From Fratercula arctica (Eukaryota; Chordata; Aves; Charadriiformes; Alcidae): a stretch of DNA of 64,000 bases. Below the pieces are notes generated by a model that was not told the origin of the DNA, searched no databases, and worked only from the letters and a program-made list of their open reading frames with translations. A program made the position numbers and the translations under genes. This document shows positions 25,601 to 39,889 of this stretch, one piece after another. How positions within the stretch are numbered: position 1 is the first letter of the stretch; every line of letters begins with the position of its first letter. The DNA lies in contig CANTUZ010000003.1 in NCBI GenBank assembly GCA_947846985.1, positions 94,950,674-95,014,673 of the forward strand, given 5' to 3'.

Positions 25601-28600
25601 TTTTACAATTAATAACTGACAGAGTTAAAACAAACAAAACAAAGTACTGTTTAACAGTTGTGGGATGCTTTGCCATAGCATATTTCTGGAAGTAGAAAAA
25701 GAATGAGATGAATCTGAAGACAAGTCAATCAGTAACTACTACTATAATCAGTAATCAGTACTGAATAGCATGACCAAATGCAATTTACTCACACTTGCGC
25801 CATTTCTCCCCCTCTTTTCCTATTACTGGCTACTGTTAAAACACAATATTGGAAAATGCAACTGCTCCTGTTGAAACATAAACTGGCAAAGCTGTTGTGT
25901 ATGAGGCCTCATGTGAATGTGCGCGCATTAGCAGATGCTTAAGAGTAAAGCAGATGAGTAGAGTTTCTGATACAGACCTTTTCTCTGTATTTTTATTAGT
26001 AAATTAACATCCTTCTGACCTACTTTTTCATTTTGCCTGTTGTGCATCCCACATTTAGATTTAAATTTAAAATTCATTTCTATGCAGTACAGAAACCTAT
26101 ATGCTTAGTTATTTAGAATGAAGTGTTTAAAATGCAGCATATAAAGTCTGTAGATGGTGTAGAAGAAAATGACATGTCATTTCTTCAGGAAATGCTCTAT
26201 CATTTGTTCAGGCTTATCAATTTCGTAGCTGGAACTGGGCATCTAAAAGGTGTAGAGTTTCTGAATGTGTTTGTGCCTTTCTGCCTTGGTAAAGACAGAA
26301 TACTCATTTTATTTTCACAGCTCTTTATATTGGCATGAAATTGTTCTGAACCCCAAACCCCACTACTTGATTTTCACATTGAAACACTTATTTTTGATGT
26401 TTTCCTGAGATGTTTAGTATAGAAACAATCATATTTGAATCTGCAAAAAAAATAACAGAGGAGTATTAGAAAAAATATAAATTAATGTATATCCAAATCT
26501 TCCTGTCTTTTTAGGAAGGACTTCAAGAGGATAAAAAAAAAAATTCTGAATCAAGAAATCCATTGAAAGCTGAGAAATACAAAGTTTATCATCTCAGCTC
26601 AGGAACAGCTCAGGCTGTTCCACAGCTGCCTGTCTCTGAAAGCTGGGATAACAAAATGATCTCCATTTCTGGGCTCTTTTTTAAGCATTTACAATTTGCC
26701 TGTGCAAGAGACAAGCTATACAGATCTTTGTTCTACCCAATGGCAGCTCTTTGCTATAGTCTTAAGTGAAGAAAATAATCATATAGCCAATGTGGTGTGG
26801 TAAAAATGAAGTTATTATTGATGATCCACCAGTGTTTTTCTTAGTTTATCACAACTGACATGTGATTCATATCATCTTTGTTCATCTTTGCTTATCCCAA
26901 GATTTAAATCATCAGGTTGGCATTCTTAGCAGGTACTCAAATATTCATCATCATATCCAGTCTACTACCCACACAAAAGCCAGAAAACCTTGCTGACAAG
27001 ATGACAAGAGACATTTAAGATGACATAAGCCAAAGCTCTCATTTCCATAACTTTAGCAAGAGTCAGTTTATAGTTGAAAGCTGATGTGAAAAGTACGATA
27101 GTCATAGCCTAGTTATTGACTATGAGTAAATTTTATTTTGTCAGTACAAAGACTGATAGTAGATATCTTACAGTAATGATTATAACCCAATTCATCAACT
27201 CCTTTATGTACACTGTGGAAAAAGGACAATGACCTGCGAATTTAGTGTACTTTCCCACCTCCAGTGAGTATGGAATAAATGCATCCGGCTGCTACGGTGT
27301 TGTCTCCTAAACCCCGTCAAACCCCAATAGAGAAGAATCATGGTCAACAAACACTGAACTCAGCTAACTTACTGGCACCTGCTTGCTGGATCACTTTTAT
27401 GAATTAACAGAGAATAGATCTATAGTTCTGAAAAGTCAGGTTCAGAAACCAGAAAACAGCTGGAGTGTTTTCAAGGCAATCAAATAAAATTAAATTTCAA
27501 ACATAGTGTTTGCCTTAAAGTAGATTTCGTTAAATACAGTTCACTTCTGTTATGCATGACATTCAGGCCATGGAGTACATTTAAGATATTTTTTTCTGAT
27601 TAAAAGTATGCATATTTAAACTCTTATTAGTGCAGCCTTAATGTCGAGTTACCGCTGTTTGTAGGGAGATGAATAGTCAAAACAAAGCACACTGAATGGC
27701 ATTGTCATTTCAACAGTCATCAAGTGTTGTAGGCTAGGCTTTCCACAGAAATCCAGATAATAGGAAGTTTGATTTGTTTCTCCTAATACTTGAATGAACA
27801 CAAATACTTGGTGTAAACAGACGTATATTTATTTTACAGTGCAATGCTGTATCTGGAGAAGGGGAAGAGGTTATGTTTTGCTTTAAATGTTATCATTAAG
27901 GAAATAATGTACAGTATAAAGTTACATAACAATTTTGTGTTCATTTTTTGCAGACTTTGTTGATCACACTTCAGTGAATGTTTTTGGTTATATAGGGTCA
28001 TATGTCTTTCCTTAATCAAATTTCTCCTAGGGAAACTACTGTCCTTGAGCAGCTGCTCTACCTGCCAGACTGAGCAGAGAAAATGACTATTTTGAGGTGC
28101 AGAAGCAGCTGGGTTTCCTTAGTAGGTGCTAAAGGGAATCTCAGTCAGTGCTTAATGAGTTTACATCAAGTTCTGGTCCCCTGTGTCATTATTATTTAAT
28201 CAGTTCCTTTATCAATCATAGTCTTTGTCAAAATGAGCACTATTAACACACTAAATTTCAAATATTTCATTTGTTTTAGTTATCTTTGTGGAAAAGGTGT
28301 GACAGTAATTTTCACTGCTGACTTTGGGGGTTGTTCTATAAGGACTTTTATTTTCATTTTCATCTGGCTACAAAAAAATAGATGAGCACACTTCCTCTAA
28401 AATGAAAAAAAAAAATAAAAAAAAAATCTGCAAAACAAAACCAATATATTTACCAGCAAAGCAGCAGCAAGGAAAATCATCCTAACATTTAAATGCAAGA
28501 ATTCTTATTATTTATCTTTGTTGTTAAAAAATTTAATACCATTTTCCATTTCTATATGATAGATACAAATTGACGATTAATGATTCTGAAAAAAAAATAT

Positions 28601-28630
28601 AAATTGTCAACTTTAAAAAAGACACATGAA
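22699..28630. other. No gene recognised
   Basis: About 5.9 kb of unique AT-rich DNA; only the doubtful LTR-like segment near 27235-27350 stands out. Confidence 0.6.
27235..27350 (+). repeat. Possible LTR end fragment
   Basis: A short GC-richer segment in AT-rich surroundings: GAATAAATGCATCCGGCTGC followed by CTCCTAAACCCCGTCAAACC and ending near GGTCAACA. A polyadenylation signal, then a short R/U5-like stretch and a CA end resemble a retroviral LTR 3' end, but I cannot match it to a family or find its other end. Confidence 0.3.
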
Positions 28631-28897
28631 ATCATAGAATCATTTAGGTTGGAAAAGACCTTTAAGATCACCAAGTCCAACCATAAACTTAACACTACCA
28701 AGTCCCTAAGTGCCACATCTAGTCGTCTTTTAAATACCTCCAGGGATGGCAGCTCAACCACTTCCCTGGGCAGCCTGTTCCAATGCTTAATAAACTTTTC
28801 AGTGAATAAATTTTTCATAATATCCAATCTAACCCCCCTTGGCACAACCTGAGGCCATTTCCTTATGTCTTATCACTTGTTACTTGGGATAAGATAC
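28631..28897 (-). repeat. CR1 LINE 3' fragment
   Basis: Starts with ATCATAGAATCATTTAGG, the reverse complement of the CR1 tail, and contains the CR1 ORF2 end ([20 protein letters not shown] on the minus strand at about 28690-28790). The coding part is still open on the minus strand between 28845 and 28552, but this is only the C-terminal scrap of ORF2. Confidence 0.95.
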
Positions 28898-29408
28898 TGA
28901 CACAAACAGTGTAATCAACATCAATTCACCAATGGTGTGTTCCACAGCAGATATGGAAATGACAAAATTAGAAATTCTCTATGCTGTATAAAACAGATTT
29001 TCTGATCTCATTTACACACCCCTTCTTGCCAAGTCACATTGAAATTTAGTTGCATAACCTACACCTCCTTTTGACTGAAGAGCATTTATATGACAAAGAA
29101 CACCATGAAACCCATCTTCACGGTCAATCTCTATTCAAAAGAGGTTCAGAATTTGAGGCTGAAGCTTTATTTTAGGGGCCTGTAGGATTGCAGAAAATTC
29201 AATGAGAATATTCTCTTTTTTTTTTTCTGTATTTGCTACATACATAAAGGGACTTGATTTCTCCAGAGACTATTAGTATCTTAATTCAGTGTCTAATCAA
29301 TTACCTTCCACTTTTAAAAGAAAAAAGTTCTACCCTAAAATAAGTATTTATATCTAGAGTAAAAAAAACAGGAGACAGTAGTGAAAATACTTGGTTTTCT
29401 TTGACATT
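28898..29408. other. No gene or repeat recognised
   Basis: Unique AT-rich DNA between a CR1 piece and the split LTR. Confidence 0.6.
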
Positions 29409-30870
29409 TGCGGCGGGTTGGCCCTGGCTAGCAGCCAAGCACCCACACAGCTAATGAGGGGGAATTTAACTTAATTTATTGCTAATTAACATAACCTAAA
29501 CATTTAATTACTGATTGAAATATAGGGAAATAAAGAAGGTGAACATCTAAACACATAGGAAGCTACCTTTCCTTTTCCTTTCCCAGACCCAACATCACTC
29601 CAGACACCTTTACTCCCCCCTCCTAGTGTCCACTCCCCTTGTATTGCCATAGGTTTCATGCAGTCCCTTTGGTGATGGTGGCTGTAACGGAAGGAGTGAT
29701 TTATTTCAGTCACAAGAGAGAAGCAATGCTATATTTTATTGGTATGAAACAGTGAGTTAATGAAGTTCAATGTGAATGGGACAGTGGTTTATCAAGATTC
29801 AATGGCAAGGTAAGCTTGATTATTTACTGCATAGAGGACACGGTCAGACAAAACTGTCAGTGAGACCTTCCCGTTGAGTCACGAGGTTCAGAACAGACCC
29901 CCTTGTTTTCTAAACTCCTTGTCAGAGAGAAGTCTAGGTATGGCTGGATCCAGTCCTAGTCCTAGACTTGGCCAACAGTTTATATCTAAAGGATTATATG
30001 TGTGTAATCAATCCTTTATATCACTTAGCTAAGATTTCAGCGCACTAATTCCCAATTCACTTACCGAGTGTCTGACAAGATAAGGATTGTCTCAACCTTG
30101 AGGAGTAACCTTGAGAGGTGTCCCTGCTTAAGGGGAGATCCTGGTGTACAGCCTGCTGCTGTGCAGGAGAGCTCAGTGTGCTCTGGGCTGTCCACTATTT
30201 TTAGAGTTAGATGATTGACCTGTATATTTGTATACCAGCAAGACATCTAGGTCTCTGCTCCAGACAGCCCTTGGCTACTGTGTTGCCATCCATCTCCTCA
30301 AAGTCCAACTTAAGCTGAATGCAGCCATCACAACCCCCACTGGTGGTTATTACTTAAGTTGGGGTGGGGGGGATCTGGGGAGCACACCACCGCAGTGGCA
30401 CAGGAACGGCATCAGGGCATAACAATTTCTGTCTGCTGCTTTTTCCTTGTCACTTGTCTCTTCTGCTCCAGCATAGGTCCTTCATGGGCTGCAGTCCCTT
30501 CAGGATGTCCTTGTGCCAGCATAAGCTTGGCCATGGCCCTTAGTCCCTTCAGGGATGTTACCAGCTCTGATCTCTGCTGTGGAGCACCTTCTGCTACTCT
30601 GACCTTTTTCCCTTGTTCACTTTGTTCTTCCCCTGTCCCCCTGTTCTGTTTTTCCCTCCCTCTTGATGGTTTTTCACCTTTCTTAAATACGTTTTCACTG
30701 AGGAGCCACAAGCTTGGCGGATGGGCTCAGCTGTGTCCTGTGGTGGGTCTGTTCTAACAGGCTGTCCAGCATGGGGGCAGCCTCGACATCCTTCTACAGA
30801 GGCCTCCTCTATATTCCCCCTCCTCTGTCCCTGCTGCCAAAACCTTGCCTTTTATACCAATTAGCACTTA
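29409..30870 (-). mobile_element. LTR in reverse orientation, split by a second LTR
   Basis: The left part (29409-29682) starts TGCGGCGGGTTGGCCCTGG and resembles the reverse-oriented LTR ends elsewhere in the window. The right part (about 30342-30870) has GCTCCAGCATAGGTCCTTCA, ATGGGCTGCAGTCCCTTCAG and the CTTAAATACGTTTTCAC and GCCAAAACCTTGCC blocks also seen in the LTR at 41747-42830. The two parts fit as one LTR of about 800 bp cut by an insert. ACATT lies directly before the left end and again at 30871-30875, a possible 5-bp target duplication, but the right end lacks a clean CA, so that boundary is uncertain. Confidence 0.65.
29683..30341 (-). mobile_element. Probable LTR nested in the LTR at 29409-30870
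   Basis: Starts TGTAACGGAAGGAGTGATTT. Flanks are GGTGGC before (29677-29682) and GGTGGT after (30342-30347), a possible 6-bp duplication with one change. The reverse complement of AATAAA near the left end (GATTTATTTC) suggests minus orientation. The end at 30341 is not a clean CA, and a CA two bases earlier is possible. It has no coding content. The family is unknown to me; the call rests on position, ends and the flanking duplication. Confidence 0.5.
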
Positions 30871-33800
30871 ACATTGATGTTCTTTGTAGGACATTGCTGG
30901 TAGTCTAACCCAGTATCTTGTTTGAAAAATCACAAATTTTATCTTGACTGGCTGGTTCTTCATCATAGTTTATTTCAGACAAGTTCGAAAGAGTGATGTG
31001 ATTGCTGGGTGTTTATCTTTAGATCAATCACATAAAACAAGGAGCTGAGTGTGATTTGATTCGGGCATATCAATGTAAGGCAAGTGTTTTTTTACTGTTC
31101 TTTCAGTGACTGAGAGGCAGCTAATAGGAGATAACTAGGCCTCTGCAAATCAGATGCTTAATTTATTTCTGAAGAAAGAAATACAGAGCTTAATAGACTA
31201 GAACAGGAAAATAAGATAGCTTTTGTTATACATGAATTCATTACTGTATGCCTTTAAACTGTGCACCCTCCAGCAAGGTACTGTGAAAACATGAGGAAGC
31301 AGATGCTACCTCAGGAGGCTTCAGCAGGTGCTTTTGGAATGGGATCCATGAACCACCTGAAATTTGTTATGTACCATTACCTGATAATGACTTCTTATTC
31401 TTACCAATTCTAGCCAAACTAGAATTAAGTACAGGCAAATTAAGACAACAAGATTATAAAATATTTAATACATAAACTATTCTGGTGATGCTGCAGTTGT
31501 ATGTCAATATGGACAGCAAGTCCAGTCAAATATTCTATGAGAAAATGCCTTTTCAAATTAAAATTACATATTAAAAAAGAGAGTCCTAAAAAGGCACTAT
31601 GTGCCAGGTCTGAACATATGGGGCTTACTTGTCAAATAATTTAAGATAATATGAGGATGTGAAAATGAATTTTCAAGCCTTGGCACGTAGATCCAAACAC
31701 TAAATAAAATCTGTTTCAAGCGTACAAAAATAGCTAACTAAAATTTTCATCTCGTTATTCAAAGCAGAGTCTCTGATTGTAGGTTTATTTTCAAATGCAT
31801 AATATATGTTCAAATTGTGCCAAATGCTTATTGAACAGCATGCTTTCTTTTAAATTGTGTGGTTTAATAAGGAAAAATAAAATCAATATAGAAAACTATT
31901 AGCAAATCAGATAAACAATATTACTATTAAAGAAATAACACTATTTCCTATTTCATTCCGGTTCAAGTAGGTAAAAGCTGTGAAAAAGAAAAATATACTA
32001 TGTTCCTCATAACTTTTTCCCTGTATTTATGTAATTATGTTTTTTCATAACTTTATTATTTATGAAAAACACGTATAAAAACTTTTAGATCCTGTCAGTT
32101 TATTTACTTTTGCTTTGTAGCAAAGTTTATTCTTGCTCAGCCATGTGTAAAGAGTTCCCATCTTCAGTTCTAAGAATTCCACCCTTGACTGCCTGTTTGT
32201 CAGTTTCCCACAGAATCGCACCGTGCCTTCACTCACACCGCTCCTTATGCGTTGCATCTGATCCCGCGGCTTGTATGCAAGGCTCCTACTCTGATCATAT
32301 TTCAGGGCCCTCTAAGGACCCGTTTCTTGGATTCTGTAGGCTTGCAGGCATTCAATCTAGTAAATTTCTATTTCTTTTTAATCCCATTCTTTCTTTTTTT
32401 CTTTTTTTTTTAATTTTTCCCTTCATTTCTCCTTCTCTGTCTTTAGAATGTAAATGCCTTTGTCACAGGCACCATCTTACAAGTGCAAAGATGTCTTGCA
32501 CGCTGAGAGTGCAACTATAAGAAATGTTATTGATATGTAATATAATGCGTGTATGAGTAGAATATGCAACATTTTGAGTATGCTGCAGCTTCTCATTTTG
32601 GAGCAAACTATGGTTACAGTAGGTAACCTGGGATACTGTAAAAGTGAGAAATTTAAAAATAGGGAAAGAATAGGAACATTTTCTGGACAAGATATAACTT
32701 AACTGAAGGACTGGCCAGGCGCTCCAGTTCAGCATAGTAGGAAAAGAAAGTGGTATTTGATCAGAATAGCAGGAAATCAATACTTCTGGATTCTAGATAA
32801 CATGGAAGAAAAAGGTACCGCATCTCTCAAGTGCCTTTGAGCTTCTCTGTATCTTAAGCGAGCCTTGGACAGGATTGTTAGTTGCCATGCTGCTTGGACT
32901 AACTGAGCTGTTTTCCTTTCCATACATGGATTTAAAGAACTCTTCTTTGGCAGACAATCTCTTCAGCAACTGCACACAGCTGCCTTGCTCCTTATCTCAC
33001 TGTTACTTTGACAAGTAAACTCAAAAAAATCCTCATGTTTTGGCTTTGCTTTTGCAGCAGTTTGCCAGTTAAACTCTCTGAAGCAACCATGCAGGAGGCG
33101 ATGATAGATAGTTCTTTACTGTCATTCTTCTAATATAGGTATTTTCTTTCATGGCTGAGCCACAGCTTCAGCGAAGACATCCTAGGAACATGCAGGAACG
33201 TAGGCCTCTGCAGGGTGTGAGGCACAAGAGGCTTCTCTGTGAAGAGCTGCATCTTGTTTTACAGGAATGATGCTGGCATGCATTTGAAGCACGACATTTC
33301 TGCTGTAAATGGAAAAGACTTTGCAGTCCTGCCATCTGTTAGTTGTTTGATAACATAGAATATTTTCTGTACTCTTTAATTTGATTATTAATATTTTAAA
33401 TAATTGGTGACAAAGCAATTCCTGAAATTGCTGAGAATACATTCCTGTTTCGAATTTACACCATCGTTGATGAAATCAAGATTATTTTTTTTTGCTTTTC
33501 GTAAACTTTTAATTAGTGTGAGGTTTTTTGTTCTCCTTGAAAGCCCCATTCTTCTTTCATGTTAAAAAGAAATTATTTTAAAACATTCAGACTTAGATTA
33601 TGATGACACCATCTGCATCAGAACTAGATACTAGCTCTCATTTTCTAAGCTGAATATAGCTTGCTGAAGTTAAAACTTGTAACTGTATGGATTAAATGCA
33701 ACAAATTATATGCATGCTTTGTAATGGACTTACTCCAGTGAAGATTTCTATGTTCTTCGGGTTTTGGGTTTGCGGGAGGGGGCTGGTATGCAGGCAAGCT

Positions 33801-34551
33801 GCAGAACAATTTGCTTTATAGTTGTCAGATCTTGCACTCCTATTTTCAACATTAGATTTTCATCAGCTGCATGCTTATAGAGGTCAGGCAGCTTGTGACT
33901 GAAGAATAATAAAATGTTTGTGGAAGAGCCTCTTTATTCAGTTTAACTCCATAGACACAGGCTACAAATGAACAGAGTTATTTTAGAACTGAATTAACTA
34001 TAAGTAATCAAAACAATGTGAGAATGTGTTCAAGTACTCTCAGGTGATTTCAGAATGAAGGTCTTCCCTGTTCATGAAGCGTTGCTCTCTTCTAACTAGC
34101 TTTCACCTCTCACCTCTCAGTTGCATTATTAAAAAGCAAAAATTATTTTAGACAAAAACCTCTTTCCAGACAGGTTTTGGAAGTTATGTTGACAAATAAT
34201 ATGTGAATCGTTTGCTTTCAGTTCTGAAAGCAGTTTGAACTCACTCTTGTCAGGTTACTATATTTGTGACTAACTATCTTTTTATAACAAATGAAACAAC
34301 TTTAAACTCTTGTTATGCAAGTGCAATAGGTTTATCTTTTTCAAGTATATCATACAAATTTTTTAGATAAAGGATAATTGAGATGAAAGGCTTTATAACA
34401 AATATAAAACTGAAATAATCGTGGATCACGGTGCTGGCTCTTACCAATGGCAGTGTTTTTAACACTTCCCAATTTTGTTATTCTCTGAAAATCCAAAGAA
34501 CATCAGGTTCCATGGATTTTAATTTTTCATCCAGTGACATCTGCTGTACTT
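30871..34551. other. No gene recognised
   Basis: Unique AT-rich DNA. The 136-codon + ORF at 32110-32520 lacks an ATG start at its annotated end, has a run of F and S from T-rich sequence, and is not supported as a gene. Confidence 0.6.
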
Positions 34552-35014
34552 CACAGAATCACAGAATTTTTCAGAGCTGGAAGGGACCTCTAGAGATCAT
34601 CTAGTCCAACTCCCCTGCTAAAGCAGGATTGCCTAGAGCACATTACCCAGGACTGCATCCAGGCAGGTCTTGGAAGCCTCCAGAGAAGGGGACTCCACAG
34701 CCTCCCTGGGCAGCCTGTTCCAGTGCTCTCTCACCCTCACTGTAAAGAAGTTTTTTCTCATATTTGATCGGAACTTCCTATGTTCCAGCCTGTGCCCGTT
34801 ACCCCTCATCCTATTACTGGGAACCACTCTTTTCCTTAAACCTTAAACCCACCCTTTAGATACTTGTAAACATTAATAAGGTCCCCTCAGCCTTCTCGTC
34901 TCCAGGCTAAAGAGTCCCAGCTCTCTGAGCCTTTCCTCATAAGGGAGGTGCTCCAATCCCTCAGTCATCTTTGTTGCCCTACGCTGGACTCTCTCCAGTA
35001 GTTCTCTGTCTCTC
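34552..35014 (-). repeat. CR1 LINE 3' fragment
   Basis: About 460 bp of antisense CR1. It starts with TCACAGAATCACAGAATTTT, then GGAAGGGACCTCTAGAGATC and the ORF2 C-terminal region ([17 protein letters not shown] on the minus strand). Tail words are CACAGAATC rather than CATAGAATC, so this is a different subfamily from the 28631 and 52721 copies. Confidence 0.95.
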
Positions 35015-35876
35015 TTAACTTACGCTATTTCCTGCATGACAGAGATGGTACTGTAAACTGACTAAAATGTTGGGTATTGTATGTTATGGTTTACCTGGGC
35101 TGTTACTGTTAACAATGCTCTTGGTTGTACAACAGACATTACATAGATTATGCTTCTGGAGTACATTATTTTTATTTTTAAAAACGAGGATTGGATGCCT
35201 AAGAGGATTGTGATAAACAGTCATTTTGAATTCCTGTTAAAATTTATGAAATTTTTGGACAGTCACAAAAGTCTTCACAATGAGTCAGGATTACCTGAGA
35301 ATTCAGCGATGTTCCTGAAATCACAGTACATTGAAATCTGTGTTCTATTAGCAGAAATAATTAACCTCCCGTGATGATTTTTTGCTTGGATGGGAAAGGA
35401 TATGTATTATGTTTTAGACTAGAAAATCTAAAACCTATATGTTGGACTTTTTTATTTCTTTTTTAAATTTAAGTAATAGATTTTTGTATTTATAATACAG
35501 CAATATATAGTAACACTTCTGATAATTAGTTTAATTGACTCTCCATTTACTATGTCGTATCACAATTGCTTCTGCAACCTCCCAGCCACTAGAAGATTGT
35601 CTCAGGAGAGCTAACACCTTTTTTCAAGTTCATTAACTGTTCTCATGATCATCACTTGAAATGCTTGAATGATCAAATCTCATTTTCCTAAAGCCTATAA
35701 CTTATCTCTGTAAACTCATCTTTTACAGTGATCTCCTGTGTGTATGAGGCATCATTAGCCCTCTGTCATACATTCATGAGAAAGTGACTTCTACCGTAAA
35801 GATTATGCTTTCTACCACAAGAGAAGTTCACTCAGTTAAAGGCTGGAATAGACAGTTTTGAAACAGAGCATAAATC

Positions 35877-35894
35877 TTTCTCTCTCTCTCTCTT
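35877..35894 (+). repeat. Short TC dinucleotide run
   Basis: Eight or so TC units followed by TTTTCCC. Confidence 0.9.
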
Positions 35895-38800
35895 TTCCCA
35901 GTTATGTACTCTGAACTTAAGTGATACCGAGATAATGGCAGACACACACTGGTGGTACTAGATTTGTAAATGGCAGACGTGACCAGTAGACACATAGTAC
36001 TAAATACCATACATCACAAAATCTATTAGGCTGAGCAATATTTTTCTTTAAGTTAAAAGACATTTTTGCTTCCTATTAATTTTCTATGTATTCAAAATTT
36101 AAGTTCACAGCTTTCTCCTCCCCACGTCAAAATCTCCTATGTTGCAAATTTCCACGTTTACTCTGAGAGAATTTCATTCACATAGGGTTCGTTTGCTGCC
36201 CTCTTTAGCAAATGAAGGAAAACCTAGCACATCACTGCACATTTCTGCAGAAAGTTACTAGGCATACGTCAAGTTCCTAACTCTTGCCATTTCATTTTAA
36301 GTTCAAGAACAGGAGGGATGGGGACTCTAGGTGGTGGGAAATGCCTCTAAGTAGCTATTGTGATTGTGCTTATGCAATGTCTGTTCCGTGCTACAAGGAA
36401 ATAAATAAGAATTTTAAAATGGGTTATAAGTTTATGTTTGACTATTTCAGTCATAAAGGCAATCTGTGAGTTAGAGGATAATATCCTGGCCTGTTCTATA
36501 AGAACAATTACTGTCAATTAGCTGAACAGATGTTAAGCCTAACTACTTTATGAGGAATTATTACCATTTTAAAATATTTTAGTCTGATGGTTAGCTAGCA
36601 GCGCATTTGTATGTAGTTACCTTCCTCTTCTTTCTATTTTTAAATGTTCCATTGATTGCCAATTACAATTCTAAAATTATTTATGCATTTGTTAGAGAGA
36701 AATATAATTTTCTGCTTTTTCTTTTCGTAGTAACACTGAATTGTTTGTTGCTTATATTATTTAAAAAACATATTCTTTTTAGAAAAAAACCCACAACATT
36801 TTAATAATAGGAAAAATTAAAATTGTATACGTTTGTATTGTCAAAATGTTAACTGCAACAAACGTAACCCAGTTCTATACTGTTATGAGTCAAGTTAAAT
36901 CTTCTGTCTAGTATGACAATATAGTATTACATCTGTTCAATAAGCTTAAATGAAAAGGTTACAGAGTTATCTGAGTGCATTAAATATTCAGTCTGAAATA
37001 ATTAGGAGAAGTTTAAGATTATTTCCAAATGCAACATGTGCCTAGTTATAATGCTACAATATTTATTTTAGAGAAGCTGCATAGCCTAGCTAATGTCCTC
37101 CATAGACACCAAGCTTTATGTCACATCTTGGAATGAAAGTTTAAAAAAAAAATTGACACACAATTGAATATAAGAAGAACAGTACAACTTCTACCTAATT
37201 AGTGGCTTTGTAATTTATGGATATGTGTGGTTTTGCCTATGGAAAACTTATAGTAGGTAAGTAGGTTTCAAAACCAAGACCTGTGTTTGAAGCATATGGT
37301 TTGAAGGTACCATACTGGGACTGCTTTTATGCAATCGTATTTATCTGTTTATTCGTTCAGATTACAAAAGATGAGCCAAAAAAAAAAAAGCAAGCCTAGT
37401 AAAGGAAAAAGAAATCACTTTCAAAAATTTGTTGTAGCCCCTCACGAGACTTTTCAAAAGTATGTGTTTATTGGTGAAATAAATTGGTGAAATGGAGGAA
37501 AGGAAAAAAAAACCCAACACCACAACAACAGGGAGAGGGGGACACACTAGAGAAATCAGGAAGATATGTATGATATAGGAGATTTAAGAGATTCTATTAT
37601 ACTAGTAAATTGAACAATTCCAGGACACTGGTTTTGTTTGGTTTAGTTTTTGTTGGTTTGGGGTTTTTTTTTGGTCATTTGAATATTAAATTACCTTACA
37701 TCTATTTCAATGTAAGGATGGCTCATTTATTTCTGGAATATATAGGTGTTTTCTAATGTACACATTCTGCCAAGGCAAAGTACAGTAAACTCTAGCAAAA
37801 AGGAAATGGGAGGCCATATGAATTGCTTCTATACTCAAACATGCAAAAAGCAAAAAACAAGTAGGAATTTGTGTCAGAAAGTAAAACAATTAGAAAAAAT
37901 TTCCAAGACACAAACTTTGGTAAAAATAGAAAGTGACACAAAGAAAAATGTAGAAATACAGCACTTCTCAATTAATTCCACTTCACATTGGTTGTGTGGA
38001 GGTAAGATGACAATTAGAACCCAATGACAAATGTGGAAATGCACTAGTAAAAACGGGATGCGTGCAGGGTACTGGCAGAAGTATTTCATGATTTGAAATT
38101 TTTAAAAAGGGAATTGTTTGGGGGGGGGAGGGGTTGTCATTTGATTATTAGATAAAAATAAAATATATTAAAAATTCAAAATATTTGGGTTTTTTTTCAG
38201 ATGCTTTTCTGTTTTCTCCCCTTTCAAAGGGACAAGAGGTGAAAGGGGCAAAGAAATTTAAAAAAGTTTGAAATTGGAAAATAATATGAAATGGTGGATT
38301 TTTTTTAATTTTTTTTACACTTTTTATGGAATGTTTCCCTTTTTTATGCAAAAACCTAACATATCAAAATTTATTGCAGAAGGTTCTCCTCCAAGTGCCT
38401 TCAAATAATCAAAACAAGTTATTGTTTGATCAGCCCTGCTTATAAATCAGGGGAAAATATGTTACTAACCGTAACTTAGAAAAAATTATCGGACTTTTGT
38501 CTCTAAGAAATCTGTTTATTTCCATTTCATTCTAGAGACTGTCAGTTTGCTGCTTTAAGTATTCTATACTGCAGTCGACCTATGACAAATAACTTGACGT
38601 GGCTCCGCAGTACGTGATCAGGTGGTTTCTCTTGCTTCTCTTTTCCTGTGTCTATCTGCATAATTTCACCATAAATTTGAAAGAACTGCATTTAGTATAC
38701 TTCTGCTGCTTAAGGGATTATAATAATTTTCTATTTGAACTACAAGTATGATCATGGAAAAAGGAATTAGTTAAGAGGATTACTTGGGGGACTGGATTTA

Positions 38801-39889
38801 TACTAAGAGGCCAATGTCAGGCTAGAGTTTCAGCCTTAATTCTGACAGGTCTTGGTTTCATGGCTTAGCAGTCAAACCTTCAACAGTTTTAAATCTATCC
38901 TTTTGTAATGCCACAGTATATACACAAAAAAAGTTGAAAGATGCATTCACAAGGCAAAGACTGGGAACAGAGCAATAGCAAATGTACAACTCAAAAAAAT
39001 CCCACTCTCAAAGAGGCTATTACAGCTATAAATGGGGGAAATCAGTAAGATATAACAAGGAAATTAAAGGGGCTTTCAACTGCTATATGGTGAGAATACA
39101 AAAATCTTTCGAGAAGATGTGCCAAATGTAAAAGTATAAAGGAGTAAAACTAGGGGGGTGGAGGGGAGAAGGGAAGGACTGAAGTTCCACAATGAAATGC
39201 ATTTCTAATTACTTTCTAGAAAAGTCAGTATCTTTTTGACCCTGCTATAAATTTTTTCTCTAACATTTTTTAATTTGCAGACTGAGTCTGTGAAAATACG
39301 TGGGAGCAGGTCTTCTACGTTTATGCAAGCCAACGTGCTAGAATCTTATTATATGATTAGCTATAGGGATAATATCACAATTAATGAGAAATGATTAATA
39401 GTGACAATGACACAGAGAAGACACATACTAAGTTAGAAAAAAATAAAAAATAGTGGCAGTGAAAAGACAACACTGTACCATAGTTACACTGCAAGTGTTT
39501 TGCTGTCCTAAATTAAAATCTTAATTTAGTTATTTTCAAGAATTTTAGTGAAATGCATAGCATGCTTTTAATAAGGCAGAGCAAAATGAGAAGTCTGTGT
39601 TTAAATCATATTGAATTATATGGTTGTCAGAGTCCAATGCTCTCTGACCAGGTTCTTTTAGACAGCCCTCACATGAAAGGTGAAATGTTTCATATCAAAT
39701 TTACTTACTTAAAGATGATGTTCCATGGGATTTTTGATTCAGCAGAGTTACACAAAAAATACTGCATAACAATACAAATGTAAATTAAACTTAGCAAAAT
39801 ATGGCAAAAATTGCAATATGCCATTCAATCACAATACCAATATGATCGCTGTTACTGTTCTTGATAATATGTTCACTGTCACAATGCAG

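Noticed and set aside
32110..32520. 136-codon + ORF
   Set aside because: No ATG at its start, low-complexity F/S stretch from a T-rich tract, no domain or splice structure.
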